This document shows positions 8,201-16,384 of a stretch of DNA of 61,570 nt, piece after piece; the first letter of the stretch is position 1; each line of letters begins with the position of its first letter. The notes beneath the pieces were generated by a model. That model made no database searches. It worked only from the letters and a program-made list of their open reading frames with translations, and was not told the origin of the DNA. The translations under genes were made by a program, and so were the position numbers. The DNA is from an uncultured Clostridia bacterium (GTDB lineage Bacteria > Bacillota > Clostridia > Christensenellales > UBA1242), in NCBI GenBank assembly GCA_934747775.1, contig CAKVHA010000008.1:1-61570 (forward strand), given 5' to 3'.

Positions 8201-8845
8201 ATGTATTCAACAGAAGATATTGTAAAATTAAGAAAAAGAACCAACGCTGGTGTTATGGATTGCAAGAATGCATTAGTAGAATGCAATGGCGACCTTGACA
8301 AGGCTACAGAATGGTTAAGAGAAAAAGGTATTGCAAAAGCTGCTAAAAAGGCAGATAGAATTGCAGCCGAAGGTCTTGTATATTCTTACATCCACATGGG
8401 TGGAAAAATTGGCGTTTTGGTAGAAGTAAACTGCGAAACAGATTTCGTTGCTCGTAGTGAAAACTTTGTAAACCTTTGCAAAGACATTGCTATGCACATT
8501 GCTGCAGCAAACCCACAATACTTGGACAGAACAAGTGTTCCTACAGAAGCATTAGAGCACGAAAAAGAAATTTTGAAAGCTCAAGCTATTAATGAAGGAA
8601 AACCTGAAAACATTATTGAAAAAATGATGGAAGGTAGAGTTAAAAAATACTACGGCGAAGTTTGCTTGCTAGAACAACCTTTTGTTAAAGACCCTTCAAA
8701 AACTATTACCGATGTTGTTAACGAAGCAATTTTGGTTATTGGTGAAAAAATCACTATTAGAAGATTTACTCGTTATGAAATGGGTGAAGGTCTTGAAAAA
8801 CGTAACGATAACTTTGTTGACGAAGTTATGGCTCAAACCAAATAA
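8201..8845 (+). CDS. tsf: Translation elongation factor Ts
   Basis: 214 residues, at the short end of the family (the E. coli protein is about 283). The N-terminal UBA-like domain has LRKRTNAGVMDCKNAL, followed by the core motif IGVLVEVNCETDFVAR. The coiled-coil part is reduced. It exchanges GDP for GTP on EF-Tu. GGGGGAA lies before the ATG. It is followed at once by a terminator rather than by pyrH, the usual next gene. Confidence 0.97.
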   Translation: MYSTEDIVKLRKRTNAGVMDCKNALVECNGDLDKATEWLREKGIAKAAKKADRIAAEGLVYSYIHMGGKIGVLVEVNCETDFVARSENFVNLCKDIAMHIAAANPQYLDRTSVPTEALEHEKEILKAQAINEGKPENIIEKMMEGRVKKYYGEVCLLEQPFVKDPSKTITDVVNEAILVIGEKITIRRFTRYEMGEGLEKRNDNFVDEVMAQTK

Positions 8846-8865
8846 TTATAACCTTTTGGTGAATT

Positions 8866-8897
8866 AAAAAACTTGCTAAAATTAGCAAGTTTTTTTG
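8866..8897 (+). terminator. Intrinsic terminator of rpsB-tsf
   Basis: AAAAACTTGCTAA (8866-8878) pairs with TTAGCAAGTTTTT (8882-8894), extended by T residues. Confidence 0.9.
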
Positions 8898-9047
8898 TTA
8901 TAACACAGCAGCCGAGTTTTTTTGGTGTATTAAATTAATTATTCCAACTGCTTGTTTTTGTTTGTTTAATAGTGCGCAATACAAGGTGGAGTGGGCTAAT
9001 ATATAGTATATTTTATATTTTTAATATAATAATCTAATATTATTTGG

Positions 9048-9076
9048 TTGCAAATTGTTAATATTTTTAGTACAAT
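9048..9076 (+). promoter_or_regulatory. Promoter of the frr-uppS-cdsA-rseP operon
   Basis: TTGCAA (9048-9053), a 17-base spacer, TACAAT (9071-9076). It lies 30 bases before frr. Confidence 0.7.
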
Positions 9077-9105
9077 TACAATAATAATGTTTAAGGTGGT
9101 TTTTT

Positions 9106-9675
9106 ATGTATTCAGAAGAAGTTAATATGTATTTAGACGAATTAAAGTCTAATATAGAAAAAGCAATTAATTATATGCAAGACGAGTTTTTGCAAATTAG
9201 AGCGGGCAGAGCAAACCCAAAGATTATAGAGCGTATTATGGTGGATTATTATGGCACTATGACGCCTATTAATCAAATGGCTACAATCTCTGTTCCCGAA
9301 GCACGTATGATTATTGTAAGTGCTTGGGATATTAGTATGATTAAGGCTATGAGCAAGGCTATTGAAGCTGCAAACTTGGGCTTGAACCCTAGTGACGACG
9401 GTCGAAGCATTAGGCTTGTTTTTCCACAACTTACGGAAGAGCGCAGAAAAGAACTTTGCAAAGAAGTTAGCAAGCTTAGTGAGCAAACCAAGGTTAGTTG
9501 TCGCAACGAACGTCGCGACGCAATAGACGCTTTCCGTGGTATGAAAAAAAACAATGAACTAACCGAAGACGAGTTGGCAAATTTAGAAAAAGATGTTCAA
9601 AAAACGCTAGACAACTACATTGCAAAAATTGAAACATTAACATCAAACAAAGAAAAAGAAATTATGGAAGTTTAG
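9106..9675 (+). CDS. frr: Ribosome recycling factor
   Basis: 189 residues with the RRF three-helix/beta-barrel signatures LQIRAGRANPKIIE, ISVPEARMIIV, GLNPSDDGRSIRL and LTEERRKELCKEV. With EF-G it splits post-termination ribosomes. AAGGTGG precedes the ATG. pyrH, normally directly upstream, is absent, and frr has its own promoter. The gene leads into uppS, 18 bases downstream. Confidence 0.97.
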   Translation: MYSEEVNMYLDELKSNIEKAINYMQDEFLQIRAGRANPKIIERIMVDYYGTMTPINQMATISVPEARMIIVSAWDISMIKAMSKAIEAANLGLNPSDDGRSIRLVFPQLTEERRKELCKEVSKLSEQTKVSCRNERRDAIDAFRGMKKNNELTEDELANLEKDVQKTLDNYIAKIETLTSNKEKEIMEV

Positions 9676-9693
9676 ACTATAATTGGAGATATT

Positions 9694-10449
9694 ATGAAAT
9701 TAGATAAAAACAAAATTCCCACCCATTTGGGCATAATTATAGATGGTAACGGCAGGTGGGCAAAACGCAGGGGATTATCGCGTTCTAGCGGTCATATGGC
9801 AGGCTTTGAAAACCTTAAAAAACGCATTTTTGATGTGTTTGATGCTGGCGTGAAAATCCTTAGTATTTACGCGTTTTCTACCGAAAATTGGAATAGACCA
9901 CAAAAAGAATTAGACTGCTTGTTTGATATTTTTAGCAAAATGTTTAAAGAAGATGTAGACAAGCTAAATGAGTATGGCGTAAAAGTACAGTTTATGGGCG
10001 ACTACACAAAGTTTCCACAAAAAGTTGTTGACAACTGCGAAAACTTGTTGGAACAAACAAAAAATAATGACAAATTCATACTAAATTTGGGTGTGAATTA
10101 TGGCGGAAAAGACGAACTTGTTCGCGGCATAAATTCGCTTATTAAAGAAGGAAAAACCGTGATTACTAAAGAAGACGTGGATAATAGCTTATACACCGCA
10201 AACTTGCCACCTCTAGACTTTTTAATTCGTACTAGTGGTGAGCAACGCATTAGCAACTTTATGTTGTGGCAAATAGCATACACCGAGTTTTATTTTCCTA
10301 AGGTTCATTGGCCAGGGTTTACTAAGTGGCATTTAATGAAAGCCTTAAAAGTATATCAAAAGCGCAACCGTCGTTTTGGTGCAATTAAAGAAGATAATAG
10401 CGAAAATTCCAACAAAAAACTTGCAGTTGAAAGTGGGGAAAACAAATGA
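9694..10449 (+). CDS. uppS: Undecaprenyl (isoprenyl) diphosphate synthase
   Basis: 251 residues, a cis-prenyltransferase. HLGIIIDGNGRWAKRRG carries the catalytic Asp (D17) and the pyrophosphate-binding arginines. AFSTENWNRP is the second conserved block and RTSGEQRISNFMLWQIAYTEFYF the third. It condenses farnesyl diphosphate with isopentenyl diphosphate to make the C55 lipid carrier for peptidoglycan. Its substrate supply is notable because the MEP-pathway genes usual in these clusters are missing. The end overlaps cdsA by 4 bases. Confidence 0.97.
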   Translation: MKLDKNKIPTHLGIIIDGNGRWAKRRGLSRSSGHMAGFENLKKRIFDVFDAGVKILSIYAFSTENWNRPQKELDCLFDIFSKMFKEDVDKLNEYGVKVQFMGDYTKFPQKVVDNCENLLEQTKNNDKFILNLGVNYGGKDELVRGINSLIKEGKTVITKEDVDNSLYTANLPPLDFLIRTSGEQRISNFMLWQIAYTEFYFPKVHWPGFTKWHLMKALKVYQKRNRRFGAIKEDNSENSNKKLAVESGENK

Positions 10450-11402
10450 AAAAAAGGTTGTTAACCAGCGGTGCTATATTACTTATTTTGGCCGCTGCAT
10501 TTGCAAGTAGATTGCTTACACTTTACGTTTTTGACCTTGTGGTTTTAATAATGGCAGTTATAGGCGTTGTTGAAATTGCAAGGGTGCTAGAGCGTACAAA
10601 AAAATATACGCACATTTTAATTGTTGGCACTTTTCCAGCCGTGCTTTATATATTGTCTATTATTTTGATTAAGAAAAATCTAAATTGGCAATATTTAGTT
10701 ATGGGCATATTCTTAGCAATGATTGCATATTTTTTATTAATTTTTATTGTTACACTATGCACTAAAAAGGTCACACGTGCCGAAATGGAAAAGTATGAAA
10801 TAACTGACCAAAAAGTAACTAAATATGCCTTTGAAAAGGCTATTTATTCGCTTGGCGTTTTTGTGTATCCAGCGCTACTTTTTGAATGTTTAATTTTAAT
10901 AAATCATTTTAGCGAATTGGCTTTTGTGGTTACTCCAGACAATCGCTTTACAGTGTTTACAACATTTGTGTTATTGTTTGTGTTTGTTGTTACTATGTGT
11001 ACCGATAGTTTGGCAATGGTGGTAGGCTCAACCCTAAAAGGTCCAAAGCTTTGTCCGCTTATTAGCCCAAACAAAACTGTTAGCGGTGCAATTGGTGGGC
11101 TTATTGGCGGCACTGGAAGCGGAATGCTACTGTATCTTATTTTCACTGCTGTGCCTGAATTTGTATCCGACTTTACAACAATTGGCGGCAAATTTTGGGA
11201 AATTGCAGTAATTTCATTTTTAGGTGCGATTGTTGGTCAAATTGGTGACCTTGTTGCCAGCGCATTAAAACGCCGCGCGCGTGTTAAAGATTATGGCACT
11301 GTTTTGCCAGGACACGGCGGAATTATGGACAGGGTAGATGGTTTGATTTTTAACGCATTATTATGTTTTGTAGCATTTACACTTGTTGTTGTGCTAAAAT
11401 AA
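10446..11402 (+). CDS. cdsA: Phosphatidate cytidylyltransferase (CDP-diglyceride synthase)
   Basis: 318 residues, multi-spanning membrane protein. The CdsA signature GDLVASALKRRARVKDYG..LPGHGGIMDRVD lies near residues 265-300, and SPNKTVSGAIGG upstream of it is also conserved. It makes CDP-diacylglycerol for phospholipid synthesis. ATGA overlap with uppS implies coupled translation. dxr, which normally lies between cdsA and rseP, is absent. Confidence 0.95.
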   Translation: MKKRLLTSGAILLILAAAFASRLLTLYVFDLVVLIMAVIGVVEIARVLERTKKYTHILIVGTFPAVLYILSIILIKKNLNWQYLVMGIFLAMIAYFLLIFIVTLCTKKVTRAEMEKYEITDQKVTKYAFEKAIYSLGVFVYPALLFECLILINHFSELAFVVTPDNRFTVFTTFVLLFVFVVTMCTDSLAMVVGSTLKGPKLCPLISPNKTVSGAIGGLIGGTGSGMLLYLIFTAVPEFVSDFTTIGGKFWEIAVISFLGAIVGQIGDLVASALKRRARVKDYGTVLPGHGGIMDRVDGLIFNALLCFVAFTLVVVLK

Positions 11403-11414
11403 AAGGAGATTATT

Positions 11415-12533
11415 TTGTTAGCATATCTTTGTTCGGTTGGCTCGTTTTTTAAAAGTGTTTTGTATATAATTTTGGCACTTTTAGTGTTAATGATTATGAT
11501 TGTTATTCACGAGTTTGGTCATTACACTGCGGGCAAAATTTTTAAGTTTAAAATAAACGAATTTTCTATTGGGTTTGGAAAGGCAATATTCAAAAAAACC
11601 AAGAAAAATGGCGAGGTTTTTGCTATTAGGTGTATTCCTCTTGGCGGATATTGTGCCTTTGAAGGCGAAGATGAAGACGGCAATGTTAGCCCCGATGCGT
11701 TTAACAACAAACCTTGGTGGCAACGCATTATCGTGCTATTTTGCGGTGCATTTTTCAATTTTTTATCTGCAATAATTTTCTCGGTTGTTTTGCTATGTGT
11801 AATTGGTTCGGGTCTTACTAAAATTGAAACGGTAAGCACTCTTCCTAGTCAGTATGTAGATAGCGCATACACTTTGCAACAAGGTGATGTTATTAAAAAA
11901 GTAAACGGCAAAACTTGTACATTTTTAAATGGCGGTTTTAATGGAATGGTGGGAGTTATTAAAAACAACACCGAAGTAATTACACTTACAATTGAGCGTG
12001 TTGTAGATGGCAAAGCACAAGACTTAGAAGTTAAAATAAAAAAATGTGCATATACGGCAAATAATGAGTTGGTTGAAACCGAAACAAATGACGAAAATTT
12101 AAGTTATCTAATTGGCGTAACAAATAGTTATTATAATTACAGTTTTGGAAAGGCACTTCTTAAAGCTGTTCCGTTCTGTTTTTCTATTGCGTGGGAGTGT
12201 TTGGTTATTCTTGGCAAATTGCTAATAGGACAATATAGTATTAAAAATCTTGGTGGACCAATAACAACAATAAATACAATCGCAACAGCATCGTCACAAA
12301 ATATGCTAAACCTTATTTTGTTGTTCCCATTAATTGCAGTAAATTTGGCGGTGTTTAACTTGTTGCCAATTCCTGCACTTGACGGAATGCGAATGGTGTT
12401 TGTGCTAATAGAAGCAATAAGGAAAAAGCCAATAAATCGTGATGTTGAAGCAAAAATTCACGGCATTGGGCTAATGGTTTTGTTTGGTTTTGTTATTATT
12501 GTGGATATTTTACAATTATTTGTTTTTAGGTGA
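11415..12533 (+). CDS. rseP: RIP metalloprotease RseP (site-2 protease)
   Basis: 372 residues from a TTG start preceded by AAAGGAG. HEFGH (residues 32-36) in the first membrane segment supplies the zinc ligands and catalytic Glu. A PDZ-like region follows at about 125-210, then the C-terminal membrane segment with NLLPIPALDGMRM, carrying the third zinc ligand Asp. It cleaves membrane-bound anti-sigma factors and signal peptide remnants. Terminal gene of the frr-uppS-cdsA block; it ends two bases before the next ATG. Confidence 0.95.
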   Translation: MLAYLCSVGSFFKSVLYIILALLVLMIMIVIHEFGHYTAGKIFKFKINEFSIGFGKAIFKKTKKNGEVFAIRCIPLGGYCAFEGEDEDGNVSPDAFNNKPWWQRIIVLFCGAFFNFLSAIIFSVVLLCVIGSGLTKIETVSTLPSQYVDSAYTLQQGDVIKKVNGKTCTFLNGGFNGMVGVIKNNTEVITLTIERVVDGKAQDLEVKIKKCAYTANNELVETETNDENLSYLIGVTNSYYNYSFGKALLKAVPFCFSIAWECLVILGKLLIGQYSIKNLGGPITTINTIATASSQNMLNLILLFPLIAVNLAVFNLLPIPALDGMRMVFVLIEAIRKKPINRDVEAKIHGIGLMVLFGFVIIVDILQLFVFR

Positions 12534-12535
12534 TT

Positions 12536-14092
12536 ATGGATAAATTTTTAGAGTTTCTTAATAAAAACATTAACAACACTTATCTTAAATTGGTAAGTGT
12601 TGTTTACAATAAAGAATTAAATGTTGCTACATTTAAGTTTATATACGACGGTCAATTAAAAGAAAGCGATAGGTCAATGCTTGAAAACCTTATTTTAAAG
12701 TACTATGGAAACAAATTTAAGGTTGAAGTAAAACTAAAACGCTCGTACTTAGATGAAGACGCTATTCAAGAATTTTGCTATCGCAATGTTTTAGAAAATT
12801 GCAAGAGTATTTTGGACTTTTCAAAAAACGATGTAATAGTAAAATTGACAGATAAAGTTGCCGATATTACAATAAATATTGCAAGTCAGTTTGTTGAGTT
12901 TTTAACAAGCAAAAACTATGACAAAATGCTAACAAAAAGTCTAGATAACAACTTTTTTGGCGAGTTTATAGTTAAGGTTAATGCAAAGCAAGCAGCAAAA
13001 GTTGATGACGCATTAAAAGAAAAAGAAGAAGAGCTAGACGCCCTTATTGCGTCCACTGTTTTTGAAAACGAAAAATACATAACCGTTGAATTGAAAGATG
13101 AAATTATAGGCGGAGAAATTAAAAACGAAGCTGTTGAAATTGCGAGCGTAAAGGCTGCACGACAAAGCGTGCAACTATGTGGAAATGTGCTTTATTACTT
13201 AAAAAAGAGTTTCCAATCAAAACGAAAAGATGCACAAGGAAATGCTGTTGAACGCGAATTTTTCTCGTTTACGCTAGATGACGGAATGGGGCGAATGCAA
13301 TGTGTGTGTTTTCCAAACAAACTAACCTTAGAAAAACTTGAAGGGCTAGTAGAACAGCAGAATTTGCAAGTAATTTGCCTAGGGGATGTGGAAGAGTATA
13401 ATGGCAGGCTAAGCTATAAAGTTAAAGCCATCAGTAATTGTGTTTTGCCAGAAAGAAAAGAAGAAGTTGTAGAAGAAAAGAGTGTAAACGAAAACTACAT
13501 ATTTATTAAGCCAGAACCTTATGTTAATATGAACCAAGACAACTTTTTGGCTGCGTCATACGAACCAAGCGAGTTTTTAAAACAAAACGATGTTGTTGTG
13601 TTTGACTTTGAAACAACGGGGCTAGAATTTAACAAAAATGAGATAATAGAAATTGGTGCTGTAAAACTAAAAAATGGCGAACTTAGCGAAACATTTAGCT
13701 GTTTTGTTAAACCTAAAAGCCCCATTCCAGAAGAGATTACAAACATTACTCATATAACCAACGAAATGGTGCGCGATGCGTATAGTGTGGATAAAGTTAT
13801 TCCAGACTTTTATAAGTTTTGCTATGGTTGTGTAATTATGGCGTACAACATAGATTTTGACTATAAATTTTTGGATTTTGCTGCAAAAAAATTGGGGTAT
13901 AATTTTAACAACCGTCAAGTTGATGCTTTGTATTTGGCAAGGCTAAATGTGGCTGGCGCTAAAAACTTTAAACTAGCAAGTATTTGTGCAAAACTAGGTG
14001 TTTCGCTAGAAGGCGCTCACCGTGCAGTTAACGACGCCGTGGCAACTGCCGAAGTTGTTAAAAAAATTACTTATAATGTTTCACCAAAATAA
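12536..14092 (+). CDS. PolC-like protein reduced to N-terminal, OB and DEDDh exonuclease parts
   Basis: 518 residues from the ATG at 12536 (AGGTG upstream). It occupies the usual polC position, between rseP and rimP. Residues 1-200 resemble the PolC N-terminal region. An OB-fold segment follows (about 235-310; REFFSFTLDDGMGRMQC). Residues about 350-515 are a DnaQ-type proofreading exonuclease with all motifs: DFETTGLE (Exo I), AYNIDFDYKFL (Exo II) and HRAVNDAVATAE (Exo III). A full PolC is about 1,400 residues, and the PHP and polymerase domains are missing here. It has no frameshift and the ORF ends cleanly, so it is probably a functional exonuclease rather than a fresh pseudogene. Confidence 0.85.
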   Translation: MDKFLEFLNKNINNTYLKLVSVVYNKELNVATFKFIYDGQLKESDRSMLENLILKYYGNKFKVEVKLKRSYLDEDAIQEFCYRNVLENCKSILDFSKNDVIVKLTDKVADITINIASQFVEFLTSKNYDKMLTKSLDNNFFGEFIVKVNAKQAAKVDDALKEKEEELDALIASTVFENEKYITVELKDEIIGGEIKNEAVEIASVKAARQSVQLCGNVLYYLKKSFQSKRKDAQGNAVEREFFSFTLDDGMGRMQCVCFPNKLTLEKLEGLVEQQNLQVICLGDVEEYNGRLSYKVKAISNCVLPERKEEVVEEKSVNENYIFIKPEPYVNMNQDNFLAASYEPSEFLKQNDVVVFDFETTGLEFNKNEIIEIGAVKLKNGELSETFSCFVKPKSPIPEEITNITHITNEMVRDAYSVDKVIPDFYKFCYGCVIMAYNIDFDYKFLDFAAKKLGYNFNNRQVDALYLARLNVAGAKNFKLASICAKLGVSLEGAHRAVNDAVATAEVVKKITYNVSPK

Positions 14093-14133
14093 TGCCTAAA
14101 AACTATTGATTTTATGGTTTTTTTGTGATACAC

Positions 14134-14190
14134 TATAATTGCTTTAATAGAATTACTAAGTGGGTTTTAATAAATCCACTTTAATTTTTA
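14134..14190 (+). promoter_or_regulatory. rimP-nusA promoter -10 and leader hairpin, possible attenuator
   Basis: TATAAT at 14134-14139 has only a weak -35 upstream (TTTATG at 14111). The leader then forms AAGTGG(G)...CCACTT around a 12-base loop, followed by TAATTTTT, which looks like an intrinsic terminator or attenuator. NusA autocontrol of its operon is known in other bacteria; a link here is inference. Confidence 0.45.
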
Positions 14191-14203
14191 TAAGGGGAAA
14201 ATT

Positions 14204-14680
14204 ATGAACGGCAAAAAAGTTATTTCAAGTTGTAAAGACCAAATTGCTAAAATTGTGAGCGACTTAGGTTATGTTTTGGTTGATATTGAGTATTCTAAAA
14301 AAGTAGGTGGAATGGTGCTGGAGTTGTTTATAGATTCTCCAAACGGCATTACGCTTAACGATTGCGAAAAAGTTTCGCACGCGCTAGATAAGCCTTTGGA
14401 CGATATTAATCCTACTTGCGACGAGCCTTATTCACTTAATGTGTCATCGCTTGGATTGGATAGACCACTTACAACCGAGTATCAGTTTAATAAGTACAAG
14501 GGTAAAGAAGTAGAAGTTAAGTTCTACGAGCCACTAAAACCATACAACAAAAAAGCGTTAATTGGTGTGCTAGTTAATTGGGATAGTGAAATAGTAACAA
14601 TTGCTATTGCCCCTAATGAAACAGAAGTTACAGTTCAAAAAAATAAAATTGCACAAATTGTGCCAGTAATAGATTTTTAA
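14204..14680 (+). CDS. rimP: Ribosome maturation factor RimP
   Basis: 158 residues, standard length. The N-terminal domain has YVLVDIEYSKKVGGMVLELFID, followed by the conserved CEKVSHALDKPLDD and LNVSSLGLDRPLTTEYQFNKYKGKEVEV. The C-terminal domain is Sm-like. It helps assemble the 30S subunit. AAGGGG precedes the ATG. First gene of the rimP-nusA-ylxR-ylxQ-infB operon. Confidence 0.95.
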   Translation: MNGKKVISSCKDQIAKIVSDLGYVLVDIEYSKKVGGMVLELFIDSPNGITLNDCEKVSHALDKPLDDINPTCDEPYSLNVSSLGLDRPLTTEYQFNKYKGKEVEVKFYEPLKPYNKKALIGVLVNWDSEIVTIAIAPNETEVTVQKNKIAQIVPVIDF

Positions 14681-14693
14681 AGGAGATTTTAAA

Positions 14694-15818
14694 ATGATTA
14701 ATAAAGATTTTTTTCAAGCATTAGAAGATTTGCAAGAACAAAAAGGAATTAATAAGGAGTATTTTATTGATGCGCTAGAATCTGCATTAACCAGTGCTTA
14801 TAAAAAGAACTTTGGTGAAGCAAAAAGTGCAATTGTAAAACTAGATCCAAATAAAAACAGCATTAAGGTTTACTCTTACAAAACAGTTGTGGACGAAATT
14901 ACCGATCCAGATAAAGAAATTTTATTAGGTGATGCAAAACTTATTAAAAAATCATATAAAGTTGGCGATGTAATAATGCAAGAAGAAACTCCTAAAAACT
15001 TTGGCCGAATTGCAGCACAAACCGCAAAACAAGTTGTTATGCAACGTTTAAGAGAAGCAGAACGCAGCAAAGTTATGGACGAAGTTAACACAAAACAAGA
15101 CGAACTTCTAACCGTTATTGTTCGCAGAATTGAAGGCGAAAACGTGTATTGCGATATGGGTATTACACAAGTTGAAGGCGTTTTAGGTGGCAGAGATTGT
15201 ATCCCAGGTGAAAAATACACACCTAATATGCGTCTTAAGGTTTTAGTAAAATCAATAAGAGAAAGCTACAATATGCCATATGTTCAACTTACACGTACTA
15301 GTGTAAACTTTGTTAAAAAATTGTTTGAACTAGAAGTTCCTGAAATTCAAAATGGCGAAATTACAATTAAAAACATTGTAAGAGAAGCTGGATATCGTAC
15401 TAAAATTGCAGTTGCTAGTGACAATAGAACGCTAGATGTTGTAGGCGCTTGCGTAGGGAATAAGGGTATGAGAGTTAACGCAATTGTTAACGAGCTTAAT
15501 GGCGAAAAAATTGATATCGTTCCATATAGCGAAAATCCAGCCGAATTTATTGCATCTGCTTTAAGCCCAGCAACAGTACTACATGTTGAAGTTAACCAGA
15601 ACGAAAAAACATCGCTTGCAGTTGTTCCTGATGACAAACTTTCGCTTGCTATTGGCAAAGCTGGTCAAAACGTTAGACTTGCTGCAAGACTTACAAACTG
15701 GAAAATTGATGTTAAGGCAAAAAGCGTTGTTCCTAGCCTAGATTTAGATGAAAACTTATCTAACACAAATTACGATAATTTGTTTGAAGGCGAAGACGCT
15801 TTTGGAGAATTAGAATAA
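14694..15818 (+). CDS. nusA: Transcription termination/antitermination protein NusA
   Basis: 374 residues: N-terminal RNAP-binding domain (1-125), S1 domain (about 135-200), and two KH domains (about 230-345) with the signatures VGACVGNKGMRVNAIVNELNGE and LSLAIGKAGQNVRLAARLT. It ends soon after KH2, so the C-terminal acidic repeats of proteobacterial NusA are absent, as usual in Bacillota. AAAGGAG RBS; ylxR begins one base after its stop. Confidence 0.97.
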   Translation: MINKDFFQALEDLQEQKGINKEYFIDALESALTSAYKKNFGEAKSAIVKLDPNKNSIKVYSYKTVVDEITDPDKEILLGDAKLIKKSYKVGDVIMQEETPKNFGRIAAQTAKQVVMQRLREAERSKVMDEVNTKQDELLTVIVRRIEGENVYCDMGITQVEGVLGGRDCIPGEKYTPNMRLKVLVKSIRESYNMPYVQLTRTSVNFVKKLFELEVPEIQNGEITIKNIVREAGYRTKIAVASDNRTLDVVGACVGNKGMRVNAIVNELNGEKIDIVPYSENPAEFIASALSPATVLHVEVNQNEKTSLAVVPDDKLSLAIGKAGQNVRLAARLTNWKIDVKAKSVVPSLDLDENLSNTNYDNLFEGEDAFGELE

Positions 15819-15819
15819 T

Positions 15820-16068
15820 ATGAATAAGCCTGTTCCTTTAAGAATGTGCTTGGCGTGCCGAACTAGCAAACCCAAAAGTGAAATGATTAGGGTAGTAAAA
15901 ACTCCTACGGGGTTTGAAATAGACCCTACTGGAAAACTTAACGGACGTGGAGCATATGTTTGCAACAACGCAGAGTGTATTGAAAAATGTGTTAAGTCTA
16001 AGTCTTTTAATAAATCTTTTAAGGGGCAAGTTCCTAATGAAGTTTATTCAAAATTAAAGGGAGAATAG
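15820..16068 (+). CDS. ylxR: YlxR family (DUF448) RNA-binding protein
   Basis: 82 residues. It begins KPVPLRMCLACRTSKPKSEMIRVV and contains GRGAYVCNN, the DUF448 hallmark with its cysteines. In other Bacillota YlxR is a nucleoid/RNA-associated protein. It sits between nusA and ylxQ in the conserved order and abuts ylxQ. Confidence 0.92.
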   Translation: MNKPVPLRMCLACRTSKPKSEMIRVVKTPTGFEIDPTGKLNGRGAYVCNNAECIEKCVKSKSFNKSFKGQVPNEVYSKLKGE

Positions 16069-16383
16069 ATGACTGGAAAATTAGAGTCGTATTTAGGGTT
16101 TTGTATAAAAAGTGGAAAAGTTTTGTTTGGTTTTGATGCGTTGTGTGAAACATCTAAAAATGTGAAGCTTGTGGTTGTTTGCCCATTGGTTAATAGCAAA
16201 GTTGAACAAAAATTAATAAAACTTTGCGAGAATAAAAAATGGACAATGGTTAAATCTAATGCCACATTGGGCGATGTTATCCATAGAGATAACTGCAAAA
16301 CATTAGGTGTTTTGGACAGTAATTTAGCAAAAGCAATACTAAATTGCGGTGAAGTAAAATTAATACAAAAGGGAGTGTTGTAA
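16069..16383 (+). CDS. ylxQ: L7Ae-like K-turn RNA-binding protein YlxQ
   Basis: 104 residues. L7Ae/L30e fold: YLGFCIKSGKVLFGFDALCE at the N-terminus, then VKLVVVCPLVN and a C-terminal GVLDSNLAKAIL segment. It binds kink-turn RNA. AAAGGGAG overlaps the end of ylxR. Divergent from YbxF-type paralogues but in the standard nusA-infB position. Confidence 0.85.
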   Translation: MTGKLESYLGFCIKSGKVLFGFDALCETSKNVKLVVVCPLVNSKVEQKLIKLCENKKWTMVKSNATLGDVIHRDNCKTLGVLDSNLAKAILNCGEVKLIQKGVL

Positions 16384-16384
16384 T

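Noticed and set aside
12536..14092. Frameshifted polC pseudogene
   Set aside because: The ORF is intact, all exonuclease motifs are present, and no polymerase fragments follow before rimP.
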